This document shows, one piece after another, positions 8,935 to 17,828 of a stretch of DNA of 50,604 nucleotides; position 1 is the first letter of the stretch, and every line of letters begins with the position of its first letter. A model generated the notes under the pieces. The model saw nothing but the letters and a program-made list of their open reading frames with translations. It had not been told where the DNA came from and did not search any database. A program made the translations under genes and the position numbers. Location: NCBI GenBank assembly GCA_021811565.1, contig JAJZOL010000105.1, positions 1 through 50,604 on the forward strand. The letters are read 5' to 3'. The DNA is from a bacterium (lineage in GTDB: Bacteria; Armatimonadota; Chthonomonadetes; Chthonomonadales; CAJBBX01).

Positions 8935-9879
8935 TCACTCCCGAATTAACCCACCGGCGGCGATGAAAGATTCAATCGCCTCCAATGGTTTCAGCCCGCC
9001 TGTCGCCCCCAAAGCCATGACGGAGAAAGCCCCTGCGGCGTTAGCGAATTTTGCGGTTCGTTCCATGTCCCATCCCAGCATCAAACCCGCCAGAAAACCG
9101 GCGTCGAAAGCGTCTCCGCTTCCCGTGCCATCCACGACAGGAACGGAGAACGCCGGGGACTCCAACTCGATATCCCGCCCCTGAATGTAGCATCCTTTTT
9201 CCCCGAGTTTCAGAACCACGGTTTTAACCCCCGCATCCCTCAAAGCCTTGGCGACATCCTTTGGATTCTGCATTCCGGTAATCTCCTGAGCTTCGGAAAG
9301 GCTAGGCTCGAAATAATCGGTCCAGGGAAGGCACGGGGCAAGGGTCTTCATCCATTTCCCCGTGGCGTCCCAAACCGTATCTAGGGAGGTGATCTTGCCT
9401 CTTTTCTTCGCCTCCTTCAAAGTTCTCGCCATGGGGTCTCCATCGAATTGAGGCATGACCAAAGCCCCGGCGACATGCAGAATCCCGCATTCATCGATCA
9501 CATCCCAATTCACATCCGTCTCGAAATATCTCGCATTACCGCCAAGATAGTGAAGGAAAGTTCGTTCGCCGTCAGCTCCCACCAGCACCATGGATGCGGA
9601 CGTGCCTACGGTGTCGTCTCTCGCCAATCCCCTCGTGTCCAGTCCGTGTCTCTCCAGCACATTGACAACAAAATCCCCAAGCCCGTCTCGTCCCACTTTA
9701 CCAAGCACGGCGGTGTCGATTCCCATCTTCCGCAGATCAATGCCGGTATTCGAAGCGCATCCCCCGATATGGAGGGACATCTCCTCCACAAGCCCCAAAC
9801 GTCCCCTCGGAGGCAACTGATCAATAGGTCTGCCAAGCAAATCCGCAGTAAAAATTCCTAGACAGGCGATTTTCCGCAT
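8935..9879 (-). CDS. PfkB-family carbohydrate kinase
   Basis: This 314-residue cytoplasmic protein has the ribokinase fold: the glycine pair after LHIGGCASNTG (about 39-45), and the C-terminal signature DGTGSGDAFDAGF (about 250-262) with catalytic D256 and the anion hole GSGD. Such enzymes phosphorylate sugars or nucleosides at a hydroxymethyl group using ATP. The substrate cannot be read from the sequence; the neighbouring GH38 mannosidase and sugar isomerase-like gene suggest a monosaccharide freed from a glycan. AGGGAGAAG precedes the ATG. It lies 118 bp downstream of the mannosidase gene and 160 bp upstream of the PafA/Dop gene on the same strand. Confidence 0.9.
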   Translation of the reverse strand: MRKIACLGIFTADLLGRPIDQLPPRGRLGLVEEMSLHIGGCASNTGIDLRKMGIDTAVLGKVGRDGLGDFVVNVLERHGLDTRGLARDDTVGTSASMVLVGADGERTFLHYLGGNARYFETDVNWDVIDECGILHVAGALVMPQFDGDPMARTLKEAKKRGKITSLDTVWDATGKWMKTLAPCLPWTDYFEPSLSEAQEITGMQNPKDVAKALRDAGVKTVVLKLGEKGCYIQGRDIELESPAFSVPVVDGTGSGDAFDAGFLAGLMLGWDMERTAKFANAAGAFSVMALGATGGLKPLEAIESFIAAGGLIRE

Positions 9880-9997
9880 AATCTTCTCCCTAAATCAGGC
9901 GATGGCATCGAATCCACGCACAGGCAATGAATTAAATCAGTACGGATCATGCATCCGAGTAAACATGGAATTGATGCGATTGCCAATATCGATAATA

Positions 9998-12604
9998 TTA
10001 AAGTTCGAACTCAACGGTAACAATTCTACGTGAAGGCACATCCATATGGAAAGTGTCCCCGCCCGACCAATCCTCCAACGGTTCCTCATTCATATTCACC
10101 AGACGATGTCGTTTCGCTCCTGGCAAGGAGATCCGACCGTTTTTCATCTCCTCATCCAAGATATTGTAAAAACGAACGATCAAATTTTCTCCGTTCTCAG
10201 CGCCCTTGACGGCAGTCACGACGAGAGTGGCAGGATCCACACGAACGAAGGTGTGCGTCGTCGGGGCGGTTGAAGTCGGGTTGCCCTGTACCGCCAACAT
10301 CGGAACATTAAACTGGTGCGCCTGCTTCCAAACCATTCCACCCTTCCAGCAGCCTTGGCTGATGGTCCATGCATAACGGAAATGGTTGATCCCCTTGCAT
10401 TGGGCATCGGGAGTGGAGATACCAGGGCCATCTCCGCGTCCGCTCAACTGACCCACGCATCTCAGCAGAGTGACGGTAAGCGATTGAACCCCTTCGGAGT
10501 TGCTGTAAACCTCGTATTCGGGCAGACCGCTATTGATGATGGTCATCGACTGTTCGGTATTCTCCGCATTTTCAATCGTTTCATTACTCGGCTCTTCGCC
10601 CACCAAAGCCGTCCAAAATTGCTGCGGATGGAACGGGGCTCCGCCGAGATCACCATAGGGATTCTCGATGGGACGCTCCACAACATCATATTGCCCCTCA
10701 GCGTAGGAATAGGGTCTGAACTGTAACCCATATGCGTTTTCAAAGCGCACCCTCAGTCGGTGGTCCTCCGCCTGGTTGTCAAACCGAGTCTCGAACTCAA
10801 CCCTCGGTATATCCGCCCATTTTGTCATGCGGGTCGTGATTCGGCAGATGATTCTCTCCGCGCTTCTGGAACGTCCGTCCTTGGACTTGCTCTTCGGGAG
10901 ATCCCAGTCCTGGGTGTATACAAACGTGCGCCGAACGGCGTTGGTCTCCTCTGAATAGGAGGATCCTCCCAATCTAAGGTGATAAAGGGAATCGTTCATA
11001 GGTTTTCGGTGGAGATACTCGTCGCCAACCTCCCCGCAATCCTCAAAGACAACAGGATAGGCGGATGGCATTCGCTCCTCGGATTGGATTGGATATATAG
11101 GCATGGCGTTTTCAATTTGTATCTTATATGCGGCGTATCCGCAGGGAGAAATATCCTTTGCTATGAACTCAATCTCATATTTCTGAACCCACTGGTCCAA
11201 AGGCAATTCACGGGGATTCAGCACCATTTTACAATAAACTTCCGTGTTCAGCACTGCGAAAGGCGTTTCTGTTTTTCCGTCCGGCGCAATCAGCTTGAAA
11301 CCCCTCACCATGCGCGATGGATCCTTAGTGGGATTGCCCCGGGTGGGCTCTCCGAGAGGAAATTCCAAAATGGCGCGAACAGGATCGGTGCGACTCCAGT
11401 TCAAGGGATTAAAAACCGACAATGTGAGATTTTCACGTTGCGCCCCCTTGGTTTGATCGTATCCCGCCAATCGGTTCATCGCCCGCTCGGCCATGTCATC
11501 CGCAACCTGCTTCGCCTGACGGAATCGAGGGATCATATCCTGATGTGTTTCATCGGTGGAACAACCACATATGGAATCATGAGGATGGTTTTGCATGAGC
11601 AATTTCCAGGCAAAACGAAGCGTCTCCAAGGGATACTTTTCACCTTCGATCCTGGCGAATGAGGCAAACCGCTCCGCGTATTGCTCCAAGGATATTTGAG
11701 CGGCGTGGTTCATCTGCTTCAAATACATGCGAGCGGAAAGTGTGCCGGCGAGGCAGGCGCCATGCCGGTCCTCCCTCAACTCTCCTTTCCATGTTTCCAA
11801 GGCGCCACCATGTGTTTCGACCTCTCTTCGAACCGAAGTGATGTAGTTGGTAAGAGAGTCGTGCACCACGGAATCCCCGGAGGATTTGGAAAGCAACGGT
11901 TGGATTTTTTTCAGTATCTTACCAATATCCGGCTGAGCCTCCAAGTGATCCACTCCGTTCATCAGGAGAAGATGATGCGTCAGGGAGTGCGGCTCCATCC
12001 TCTGTTTGATTTGTTCCGCGTATTGAACCGCCTCCTCCGTATCGGAAGGAAAGGTCTGCGCGTTATTGTACCAGAAAGCCATCAGACTGGAGAGCACTGC
12101 GGAACCATCCGGGGCGACCCAATCAAACTCCATCTTTCTGCCTTCCGTCAGTTGATAACCCCTGCCCATAATGGCGTTATCGATTCCGAATCCTCGAAAA
12201 ATCTGGGGCATCTGGGAGATATTGCCGAATTGATCGGGCAGATATCCGATTTTTTGGACGGCGCCGAACTGTTCGGCGATTCTGTGCCCCTCCAAAAGAC
12301 TGCGAACTGTGGACTCCCCGCTCACCAGAAACTCATCATTCAGTTGATACCAAGGGCCAATGGCGATCTTTCCTTCTCGGATGTATCTTTCCAGCCGCGC
12401 ACGATTGGATGGACGCAACTCCAGATAGTCCTCAAGAACAATCGTTTGGGCGTCAAGATTGAAATGAATAAAGTCAGGATCGGTGTCCAGAATATCCAGG
12501 AGATGATCGATCAAATCCACGAGTCTTAAACGAAACCTTTGGTAAGGAAAATACCATTCCCTGTCCCAATGGGTATGCGACACGACATGCAAAGTATAAG
12601 ACAT
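9998..12604 (-). CDS. GH38 alpha-mannosidase
   Basis: The 868-residue protein starts SYTLHVVSHTHWDREW, where H12 and D14 form the HxD zinc site of glycoside hydrolase family 38. The nucleophile Asp is D124 in YLPDQFGNISQMP, and the later NHPHDSICGCSTDETH segment supplies the remaining metal ligand region. The C-terminal half is the usual all-beta mannosidase domain. It has no signal peptide, so it acts in the cytoplasm on imported alpha-mannosides, like E. coli MngB. The AAGGGAG site supports the start. The isomerase-like gene lies 30 bp upstream, and a PfkB kinase follows, so a small mannoside utilisation operon is likely. Confidence 0.93.
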   Translation of the reverse strand: MSYTLHVVSHTHWDREWYFPYQRFRLRLVDLIDHLLDILDTDPDFIHFNLDAQTIVLEDYLELRPSNRARLERYIREGKIAIGPWYQLNDEFLVSGESTVRSLLEGHRIAEQFGAVQKIGYLPDQFGNISQMPQIFRGFGIDNAIMGRGYQLTEGRKMEFDWVAPDGSAVLSSLMAFWYNNAQTFPSDTEEAVQYAEQIKQRMEPHSLTHHLLLMNGVDHLEAQPDIGKILKKIQPLLSKSSGDSVVHDSLTNYITSVRREVETHGGALETWKGELREDRHGACLAGTLSARMYLKQMNHAAQISLEQYAERFASFARIEGEKYPLETLRFAWKLLMQNHPHDSICGCSTDETHQDMIPRFRQAKQVADDMAERAMNRLAGYDQTKGAQRENLTLSVFNPLNWSRTDPVRAILEFPLGEPTRGNPTKDPSRMVRGFKLIAPDGKTETPFAVLNTEVYCKMVLNPRELPLDQWVQKYEIEFIAKDISPCGYAAYKIQIENAMPIYPIQSEERMPSAYPVVFEDCGEVGDEYLHRKPMNDSLYHLRLGGSSYSEETNAVRRTFVYTQDWDLPKSKSKDGRSRSAERIICRITTRMTKWADIPRVEFETRFDNQAEDHRLRVRFENAYGLQFRPYSYAEGQYDVVERPIENPYGDLGGAPFHPQQFWTALVGEEPSNETIENAENTEQSMTIINSGLPEYEVYSNSEGVQSLTVTLLRCVGQLSGRGDGPGISTPDAQCKGINHFRYAWTISQGCWKGGMVWKQAHQFNVPMLAVQGNPTSTAPTTHTFVRVDPATLVVTAVKGAENGENLIVRFYNILDEEMKNGRISLPGAKRHRLVNMNEEPLEDWSGGDTFHMDVPSRRIVTVEFEL

Positions 12605-12634
12605 TCCATAAAACTCCCTTGTAAATAAATTCCG

Positions 12635-13432
12635 CTATTCCATCAGTCTTCTTAAGTAGCTCACGCTCTCAGGCAACACTGTCTCCCCCGGACCGCTCAA
12701 TCCGCATTCGAACGCCATGTACCCCTTGAAATCAACATCCTTCAAGGCTTGAAGGATTGAAGCGTAGTCGATGCTGCCGCTTCCTGGCTCCAAACGAGTG
12801 TTGTCGGCAAGATGGACGTGGCTGATGACATCTCCACATTTCCTAATTGTGTCGGGAATGGAACGCTCCTCGATGTTCATGTGAAACACATCTGACATTA
12901 ATCTCACACCGGGGCTGTTCAATTCTCTGACGACTTTAGCTCCGGCGCTTTGATGGGGGAGCGAGTTGGATTCATATCTATTCAGTGGCTCCAGGAGAAT
13001 TGCAACACCGTTTTTCTCCGCGTGATTCGCCAAATCCTTTAGAATGCATACAAGCAAATCATGCTCCAACTCACAGCGACTCTTCCAAGGTGAGAGATCC
13101 GGCAAACGATCATTATGGTTGAATATGGGAACTACAATCGGACCCAACGCCCCCAATTCGGCGGCGTAATCCAGAAACCTCCTGATCCCATCCACGCAAA
13201 GTTGTCTTCGATGCTTATCAGGATGAACGAGTTCCGCAGGATACCCGCCGCATATGGAGGACGCCTTCAATCGGCTATCCTTCAACACCTGTCGACGCTC
13301 GGCGAACATCTCGCCGTTGTTCAAATGCCCCCCGTTCAATTCAATGCCGTCAAATCCGTATTTTTCCAGGTTCGCAACCTTCACCGCAAAGGATTCACCG
13401 GGCGCTAAACCCTCCTGACATGATAACTTCAT
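12635..13432 (-). CDS. sugar phosphate isomerase/epimerase family protein (xylose isomerase-like TIM barrel)
   Basis: About 265 residues with the AP-endonuclease-2/xylose-isomerase-like pattern: KLSCQEGLAPGESF, YGFDGIELNGGHL, a central ILLEPLNRYE (metal-binding Glu), LMSDVFHMNIEE, SHVHLADNTRLEPGSGSIDY and a terminal FECGLSG. This family holds cytoplasmic metal-dependent isomerases, epimerases and dehydratases of sugars and inositols. The start at 13432 follows AAAGGAGGGG; an upstream in-frame ATG would place the site inside the coding region. It is the first gene of the mannosidase run. The precise substrate is unknown. Confidence 0.85.
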   Translation of the reverse strand: MKLSCQEGLAPGESFAVKVANLEKYGFDGIELNGGHLNNGEMFAERRQVLKDSRLKASSICGGYPAELVHPDKHRRQLCVDGIRRFLDYAAELGALGPIVVPIFNHNDRLPDLSPWKSRCELEHDLLVCILKDLANHAEKNGVAILLEPLNRYESNSLPHQSAGAKVVRELNSPGVRLMSDVFHMNIEERSIPDTIRKCGDVISHVHLADNTRLEPGSGSIDYASILQALKDVDFKGYMAFECGLSGPGETVLPESVSYLRRLME

Positions 13433-13663
13433 CGTTCCCCTCCTTTGTAACATATGCATAATTAATTCTAACCGGAATGAAGCAAAACATACCTATGATC
13501 AATCGCGCGACAGCGAGTTACCGCCTCGCCACATGCAGGTAATGAGAATATGTCCGTACGACGTTTTGTAAATGGTTCATGGAACAATAGCTCATTGCAA
13601 CTTTTAAGAAGTATGTCACATTATCATCCCATGCACCGCATCATGAAAGGTGCACGGGTTCCA

Positions 13664-14920
13664 TCACCATCGAAACATCTCCGCATCGCCCGGAGCCAAA
13701 TTCACCTCAACGTGCTGGTTGCCGTTCTCATCCGTATGAACCGGAATAAAAACCCATTTATCGGTTTTCTTATCCAGATACTGCGGTTTATTATTGTAGA
13801 TGTAAAAAAGTGCGGTTGTTTTAACGGGTTGAGTCCAGCTGCGATTGGAGATAATGACATATAGATGGGTGTCCGCCCTGAAAAGCCCCGCGTTCACTGC
13901 GGCTTGGTCCGCAAACGATACGGGCAAATCCGGCTGAGGGCCTTGAGCATCCGATTCGGGAGCGCCGTTTTGAAAGGAGCTGACCGGTGCGGAATCGACA
14001 AGGTATTTACCCATCATTTGCACCTCCGCATTCACTTTTTGCACCATTGCGTACTGAATGGTCATTTTCCCCTTATCGTCGAAAAGCCCCGGTCCCCAAT
14101 CCCCTTCCTGCCCCTTGAAAGGCCAGCAACCATTATAGATGATTCCCTGAGCGCCGTAAGTGAGCGACTGCATCACCTCCCATAATATTTGAGGATCAGT
14201 CAATTCGGGATGCGTGGCGTCTGGGGAGAGCTGGATAATTTGCCAGAATGGGATGTAGGAGTCTTTCCAAGCGTGTTGCATGGATATCAGATTTCCATAA
14301 AATCCGGTCTTCTCATCCTCCTTTAAGAAGTAAAAATGCGAGTTGCATAAAACAGGAGGATGCACTGCGCGCCAATATTGGGAGAGATATTCATCAAAGG
14401 TGTCTGTGCCGATGCTCTCCGGGGAATAGTCATCCGAAGCCAGATTGATGAATACGAGCCGTTTCGGATCTTTTATCGTCAAATACCGCACCGCCCCCGC
14501 CAGCGAACGATATTGAGCGGGAGTGGGAACGTTTGACAAGCAATATCCCATTAAATTGGAATAATGGGAATATTCGGAAAGAAGAGTGTTGAGTGTTTTG
14601 TCTCCGTTCGGAGAGGCAGACAGAGAGGTCATAATGCCAGGGTCTTGGATGAAGACCTTAAGGTTGGCCGTTTTAGCGCTCTCCAGCATCTGATCGTTCA
14701 GTTTCGCGTTGGAAGTGAAATCGCTCGGAGGCATAATAAAGTTCACTCCCGATTCCTTAATTCTCTTGCAAATATCGGAAGTCATTAACGGATCGGCGGG
14801 GTTAACAATGCAACCAATCGGGTATGTCTTCACTGGTGACTTGGCAAAACAGGGCGTCTGCGTCAATAAAACGCTCAACGCAAGAAACAACGCGGCATAC
14901 ACTTTCAAAACGCAATTCAC
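13664..14920 (-). CDS. secreted TIM-barrel-like protein, putative glycoside hydrolase
   Basis: A 418-residue protein with a signal peptide (about 1-26). The body reads like a (beta/alpha)8 glycosidase barrel: GVNFIMPPSDF, NLKVFIQDPGI, LMGYCLSNVPTPAQYRSL, KRLVFINLASDDY and QSLTYGAQGIIYNGCWPF, then a small beta-rich C-terminal domain ending in APGDAEMFRW. It resembles barrels that pair with GH42-like or beta-galactosidase-like domains, but I cannot place it in a named family. Start is GTG, overlapping the stop codon of the upstream 599-residue gene by four bases (GTGA), so translation is coupled. Both products are exported, implying a joint extracellular or periplasmic role. Confidence 0.6.
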   Translation of the reverse strand: MNCVLKVYAALFLALSVLLTQTPCFAKSPVKTYPIGCIVNPADPLMTSDICKRIKESGVNFIMPPSDFTSNAKLNDQMLESAKTANLKVFIQDPGIMTSLSASPNGDKTLNTLLSEYSHYSNLMGYCLSNVPTPAQYRSLAGAVRYLTIKDPKRLVFINLASDDYSPESIGTDTFDEYLSQYWRAVHPPVLCNSHFYFLKEDEKTGFYGNLISMQHAWKDSYIPFWQIIQLSPDATHPELTDPQILWEVMQSLTYGAQGIIYNGCWPFKGQEGDWGPGLFDDKGKMTIQYAMVQKVNAEVQMMGKYLVDSAPVSSFQNGAPESDAQGPQPDLPVSFADQAAVNAGLFRADTHLYVIISNRSWTQPVKTTALFYIYNNKPQYLDKKTDKWVFIPVHTDENGNQHVEVNLAPGDAEMFRW

Positions 14921-16716
14921 TTCTTTCCTCCCGAACCCAATCTCAAAGACATATTCGCCCTTTTATCATAAACGTTCGCTTCGTAAACGGAGCGAACGTT
15001 CGGCGCAGCTCGGTTCCATAAATCAATGGCTTTTTGGGGTTGTGAGGCGATCAGTTCCTCCTCCATCGCCATATCCAACCCGCTTGCATCCATTTGACGA
15101 TTCATTGGAAAACCATCGATAAGCTTTAATGCCAGAGCGTGATCGTCCGTCCACCTCGCCCTTCTCATCGCATTATCCCACTGAGCCACGGAGATGAATT
15201 TCGGGATCGGTCGTTTGCCGTATTCCAGCGGATAGAGATTTATCTCTTTCGAACTGATCAGTGTCCCCTTAAAATCGACCCTCGTCACCGGTTTGCGCCG
15301 AAGACAGAATTGCGGATCGCCGATTGCCATAAGGCGCCAAGGTCTGCCAAGAATCTTTACTCTTCGAAAGGCCCTAATCCATGATTCCCCTGCGGCGATT
15401 CTGGGAGCAAAAACGACGGAAGGTTGGAAAGCGTTCAAATATGGCTCCGCAACCGACCCGAAATAGAGGAAGGCGCCTCCCCATATCGCTCTGCCCGCCA
15501 ATGTATTGGGATCATAGGGATTGGCGCAGGATCCGGAATGCGTGACATGCATCGCCACGGGCCCCCCCACGGGAAAATCATCCGTGTTTCCGCCGCCGCC
15601 TCTCGCCGACCAACCAGTGGCTCCGCCTGTGGAATTGATAACGATCACATTGAAACGATTCCACGGAAAGGTGCGATCCCGAAATTCCGCTATCGTTCCG
15701 AAAGCATCGTAATCATAGATTACCTTCATCCAGGGGCTAAAAGCGTTCTTGGCGAAATCGAGACGGTACATATTCCATATCGTGCCCGGAGCTGTGGAAT
15801 AGGTATTAAACAGATAAGCCGAAGATGGCTTGAGAAACAGGGAGCAGGCGGCTTGATAGGCGCTCTCGGCATCGCTTCCGATCAATCGGCTTACAATCGC
15901 AATTCTGCTCCCATCCGTGAGCCGACCCAAATCATCATCAAGCGCATAAACCTGACCTGACTTCGCATCCCCGTAACGATAAGGATACGCCCCGGCGAGG
16001 GTTACATATCCAAGATCATTTATCTTCCCGATATTCCATCCGCGCAGTTTCGTCAGTATGGCGCCATTCATCATCCCGACGGATTGTTTGGAAACCACGG
16101 ATTGAACGATCCCCTGGTAGGTGTCCGCCCCTTCGGGGATTCCTTGGGGTTTCAGGTCGGTAATGGGTTGAAACCTTCCCGCCGCCAATTCCAATCCGCC
16201 CATCGTCTCCCCGGATGAAACATCGGTAAAGACCTCCCCCTTAGGTTCAATTTTGATCTCATGCAGGAGATTCGCCAGCTTGTCATGGCCCATCTGATTT
16301 CGATCGGTATAGGAGATTTTATGCGAACTCCAACTGTTGTACAAAGCCCACCGCAAGGAGGATATATCCATCTTATTGGACGCGCCACTCGTCCGCAGCA
16401 GGATGATTCGCGCCGGCTTCCACGCCGCGATGAAACGCGGGGCGTAAAAATCATCCTGAAACAGCACTGGAAAGAATGTGTGATTATTCCACTTGGATAT
16501 GGCTTCCAGAAATGACATCCTATCCGCAGCCAGAACCACGACATTTAACGCTTTACGTTTCGCCCAAGGGCTGAGGAGAGGGCTATTCGGCGATAAGGAT
16601 AATTCCGCGGAGGCGTGAGCGTAAGAAGAGGACGAGGGCGTCCGTGAGCAGAGCCCGCATAGCGACAAAGATATCAGCAACCCTATTATCGAACTGCGAA
16701 AAAAGTATTTGATCAT
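14917..16716 (-). CDS. secreted protein of unknown function with TIGR03790/C25-like segments
   Basis: This 599-residue protein has a signal peptide (about 1-35) and then a region with NVVVLAADRMSFLEAISKW, IILLRTSGASN and YVTLAGAYPYRYGD. In the middle it shows VAMHVTHSGSCANPYDP, and then GGAFLYFGSVAEPYLNAFQPS, which recalls the G-x-V-x-EPY segment of TIGR03790-type proteins and the clan CD cysteine peptidases of family C25. The catalytic pair cannot be confirmed from sequence alone. The C-terminal 100 residues form a helical tail (ARWTDDHALALKLIDGF, QKAIDLWNRAAP). It is translationally coupled to the barrel protein downstream. Confidence 0.5.
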   Translation of the reverse strand: MIKYFFRSSIIGLLISLSLCGLCSRTPSSSSYAHASAELSLSPNSPLLSPWAKRKALNVVVLAADRMSFLEAISKWNNHTFFPVLFQDDFYAPRFIAAWKPARIILLRTSGASNKMDISSLRWALYNSWSSHKISYTDRNQMGHDKLANLLHEIKIEPKGEVFTDVSSGETMGGLELAAGRFQPITDLKPQGIPEGADTYQGIVQSVVSKQSVGMMNGAILTKLRGWNIGKINDLGYVTLAGAYPYRYGDAKSGQVYALDDDLGRLTDGSRIAIVSRLIGSDAESAYQAACSLFLKPSSAYLFNTYSTAPGTIWNMYRLDFAKNAFSPWMKVIYDYDAFGTIAEFRDRTFPWNRFNVIVINSTGGATGWSARGGGGNTDDFPVGGPVAMHVTHSGSCANPYDPNTLAGRAIWGGAFLYFGSVAEPYLNAFQPSVVFAPRIAAGESWIRAFRRVKILGRPWRLMAIGDPQFCLRRKPVTRVDFKGTLISSKEINLYPLEYGKRPIPKFISVAQWDNAMRRARWTDDHALALKLIDGFPMNRQMDASGLDMAMEEELIASQPQKAIDLWNRAAPNVRSVYEANVYDKRANMSLRLGSGGKK

Positions 16717-16794
16717 CGGAGGGATATCCTTTGATGCGGGAGATATGGAATGGGAGGGTTGCCCAAGATTAAGAATACCCTCCCCGAGAAGAGA

Positions 16795-17223
16795 TTACAG
16801 TTTGAAATCTATAATGGCACTCACGCCTACGCCATTCACTCGGCGTATGTTTGTGGCGCTCTTTGTGCTCACGGGTATCAACGCACGCAACCGTACCCCT
16901 CCAAGCCCATGGAAATCGGTTTCCAGTTGCACGACCGCTTTAACTTTGTCCACTGCGTATTTCGGTCCAGCGACCTGCACCGCTCCGGCGTATCCGCCTT
17001 TGCCAAGTGAGAGGATTGGGACGACCTTGGTGGCTCCCTGATAAGCCACATGGCGAGAGTCCATTAATGAGTTGAGGGCGTTATTTATCTGTCCGCCAAA
17101 CTTGTCCACGGCGACCACGATAAGACCACCCTTGATTAGTCCTCCAAGTTGAGCTCCTGCCATAACCCCCGCAGACATAAACATGAGTCCCACAAGGGCG
17201 AAAATTTTCCATGATCGTTTCAT
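16795..17223 (-). CDS. small secreted protein of unknown function
   Basis: The 142-residue product has a signal peptide (about 1-24, cleavage near GVMAGAQ) and a Gly/Val-rich mature part: GGLIKGGLIVVAVDKFGGQINNALNSLM, then ILSLGKGGYAGAVQVAGPKYAVDKVKAVVQLE, and ends VSAIIDFKL. The alternation suggests a periplasmic beta-rich protein. I do not recognise a family. GGAGG lies 7 nt before the ATG. It is a separate transcription unit on the minus strand, 571 nt beyond the coding end of the S-layer porin with the group II intron remnant in between. Confidence 0.65.
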   Translation of the reverse strand: MKRSWKIFALVGLMFMSAGVMAGAQLGGLIKGGLIVVAVDKFGGQINNALNSLMDSRHVAYQGATKVVPILSLGKGGYAGAVQVAGPKYAVDKVKAVVQLETDFHGLGGVRLRALIPVSTKSATNIRRVNGVGVSAIIDFKL

Positions 17224-17428
17224 ATCAAACCTCCATACATTAAGATATCGAACGTCTTAGGTCTAAAGTATAACCGCCACACATTATCAGTATACTAAAA
17301 AACCGCTTGAAACGTCCCTCGATGCTTAAGAGTGATGAGAACAACCACGCACATCGCCGGGATTCGCTTCGCATCCTTCGTTGATCGTTACCAACTCGCT
17401 ATTGCAAGGGTAAGAAATGCGGACCCCT
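17224..17428. other. intergenic, no recognisable element
   Basis: This is the upstream region of the 142-residue secreted protein gene. The ribosome binding site is at its left edge; I see no convincing consensus promoter and no gene. Confidence 0.4.
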
Positions 17429-17772
17429 AATCGGGTAGGCAGGGTCATTACTGATCCCGCCTACCACACCATCCGGCATGCGGGACCGCACCGGGCGGTT
17501 CACACATTCGCAAACGACAGATAACGCTCATGCAAGATGGAGTATCCGCGCAGGGCTATATTACCACGCTGCACCACCGCCTCCATGAGGTTACGCGTCA
17601 AGGATCGCATGGAGATATCCGCCGGGTATGGTTTAGACCCTTGCGCGGGCTCCGGCTTCTTTCAGACCCCACTTCACAGTGACGCACTTGCCTTCGCTTA
17701 ACGGTTACGGTTTCCTGCACCGTAGAGGACTTGCACCTCCGAGAGCAGGAACATGCCCGGTATACATGAAAT
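17429..17772 (-). mobile_element. degenerate, internally deleted group II intron
   Basis: Reading the minus strand, the 5' half carries a domain I-like stretch (GGAGGTGCAAGTCCTCTACGG, then GCGAAGGCAAG and GTGGGGTCTGAAAGAAGCC) typical of bacterial group II introns. A 36-codon reading frame follows (17610-17500), and then a domain V-like hairpin (GAACCGCCCGGTGCGG with GCATGCCGG) and a domain VI-like hairpin ending CTACCCGAT near 17431. The maturase is lost and most of domains I-III appear to be missing, so it cannot splice by itself. The 5' boundary is uncertain. It lies directly behind the terminator hairpin of the S-layer porin gene, a preferred kind of insertion site for some bacterial introns. 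Confidence 0.7.
17500..17610 (-). pseudogene. maturase/reverse transcriptase relic, N- and C-terminal ends fused
   Basis: A 36-residue frame with its own ATG and TGA. The first half, NLMEAVVQRGNI, matches the start of LtrA-type intron-encoded reverse transcriptases (N-L-M-E-x-V-x-x-R-x-N), and the second half, RGYSILHERYLSF, matches their extreme C-terminus (L-x-S-L-x-x-R-Y). About 400 residues that should lie between are missing, with the frame preserved. It is almost certainly not a functional protein. Confidence 0.6.
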
Positions 17773-17804
17773 CGCCTCCGTGCAACCGAAGTTGCACGGA
17801 GGCG
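17773..17804 (-). terminator. hairpin with UUCG tetraloop downstream of the S-layer porin gene
   Basis: A 14-bp perfect stem (CGCCTCCGTGCAAC and complement) closes a UUCG loop on the minus-strand transcript, 25 nt after the porin stop codon. The usual T-run is nearly absent (ATTTCATG), possibly because the intron relic follows directly. It probably stabilises the mRNA 3' end or terminates weakly. Confidence 0.75.
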
Positions 17805-17828
17805 TCCATCTTACACGGAAGCAGTCTC

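Noticed and set aside
11681-12529. 282-residue plus-strand frame
   Set aside because: Antisense to the GH38 mannosidase gene; composition is typical of a shadow frame.
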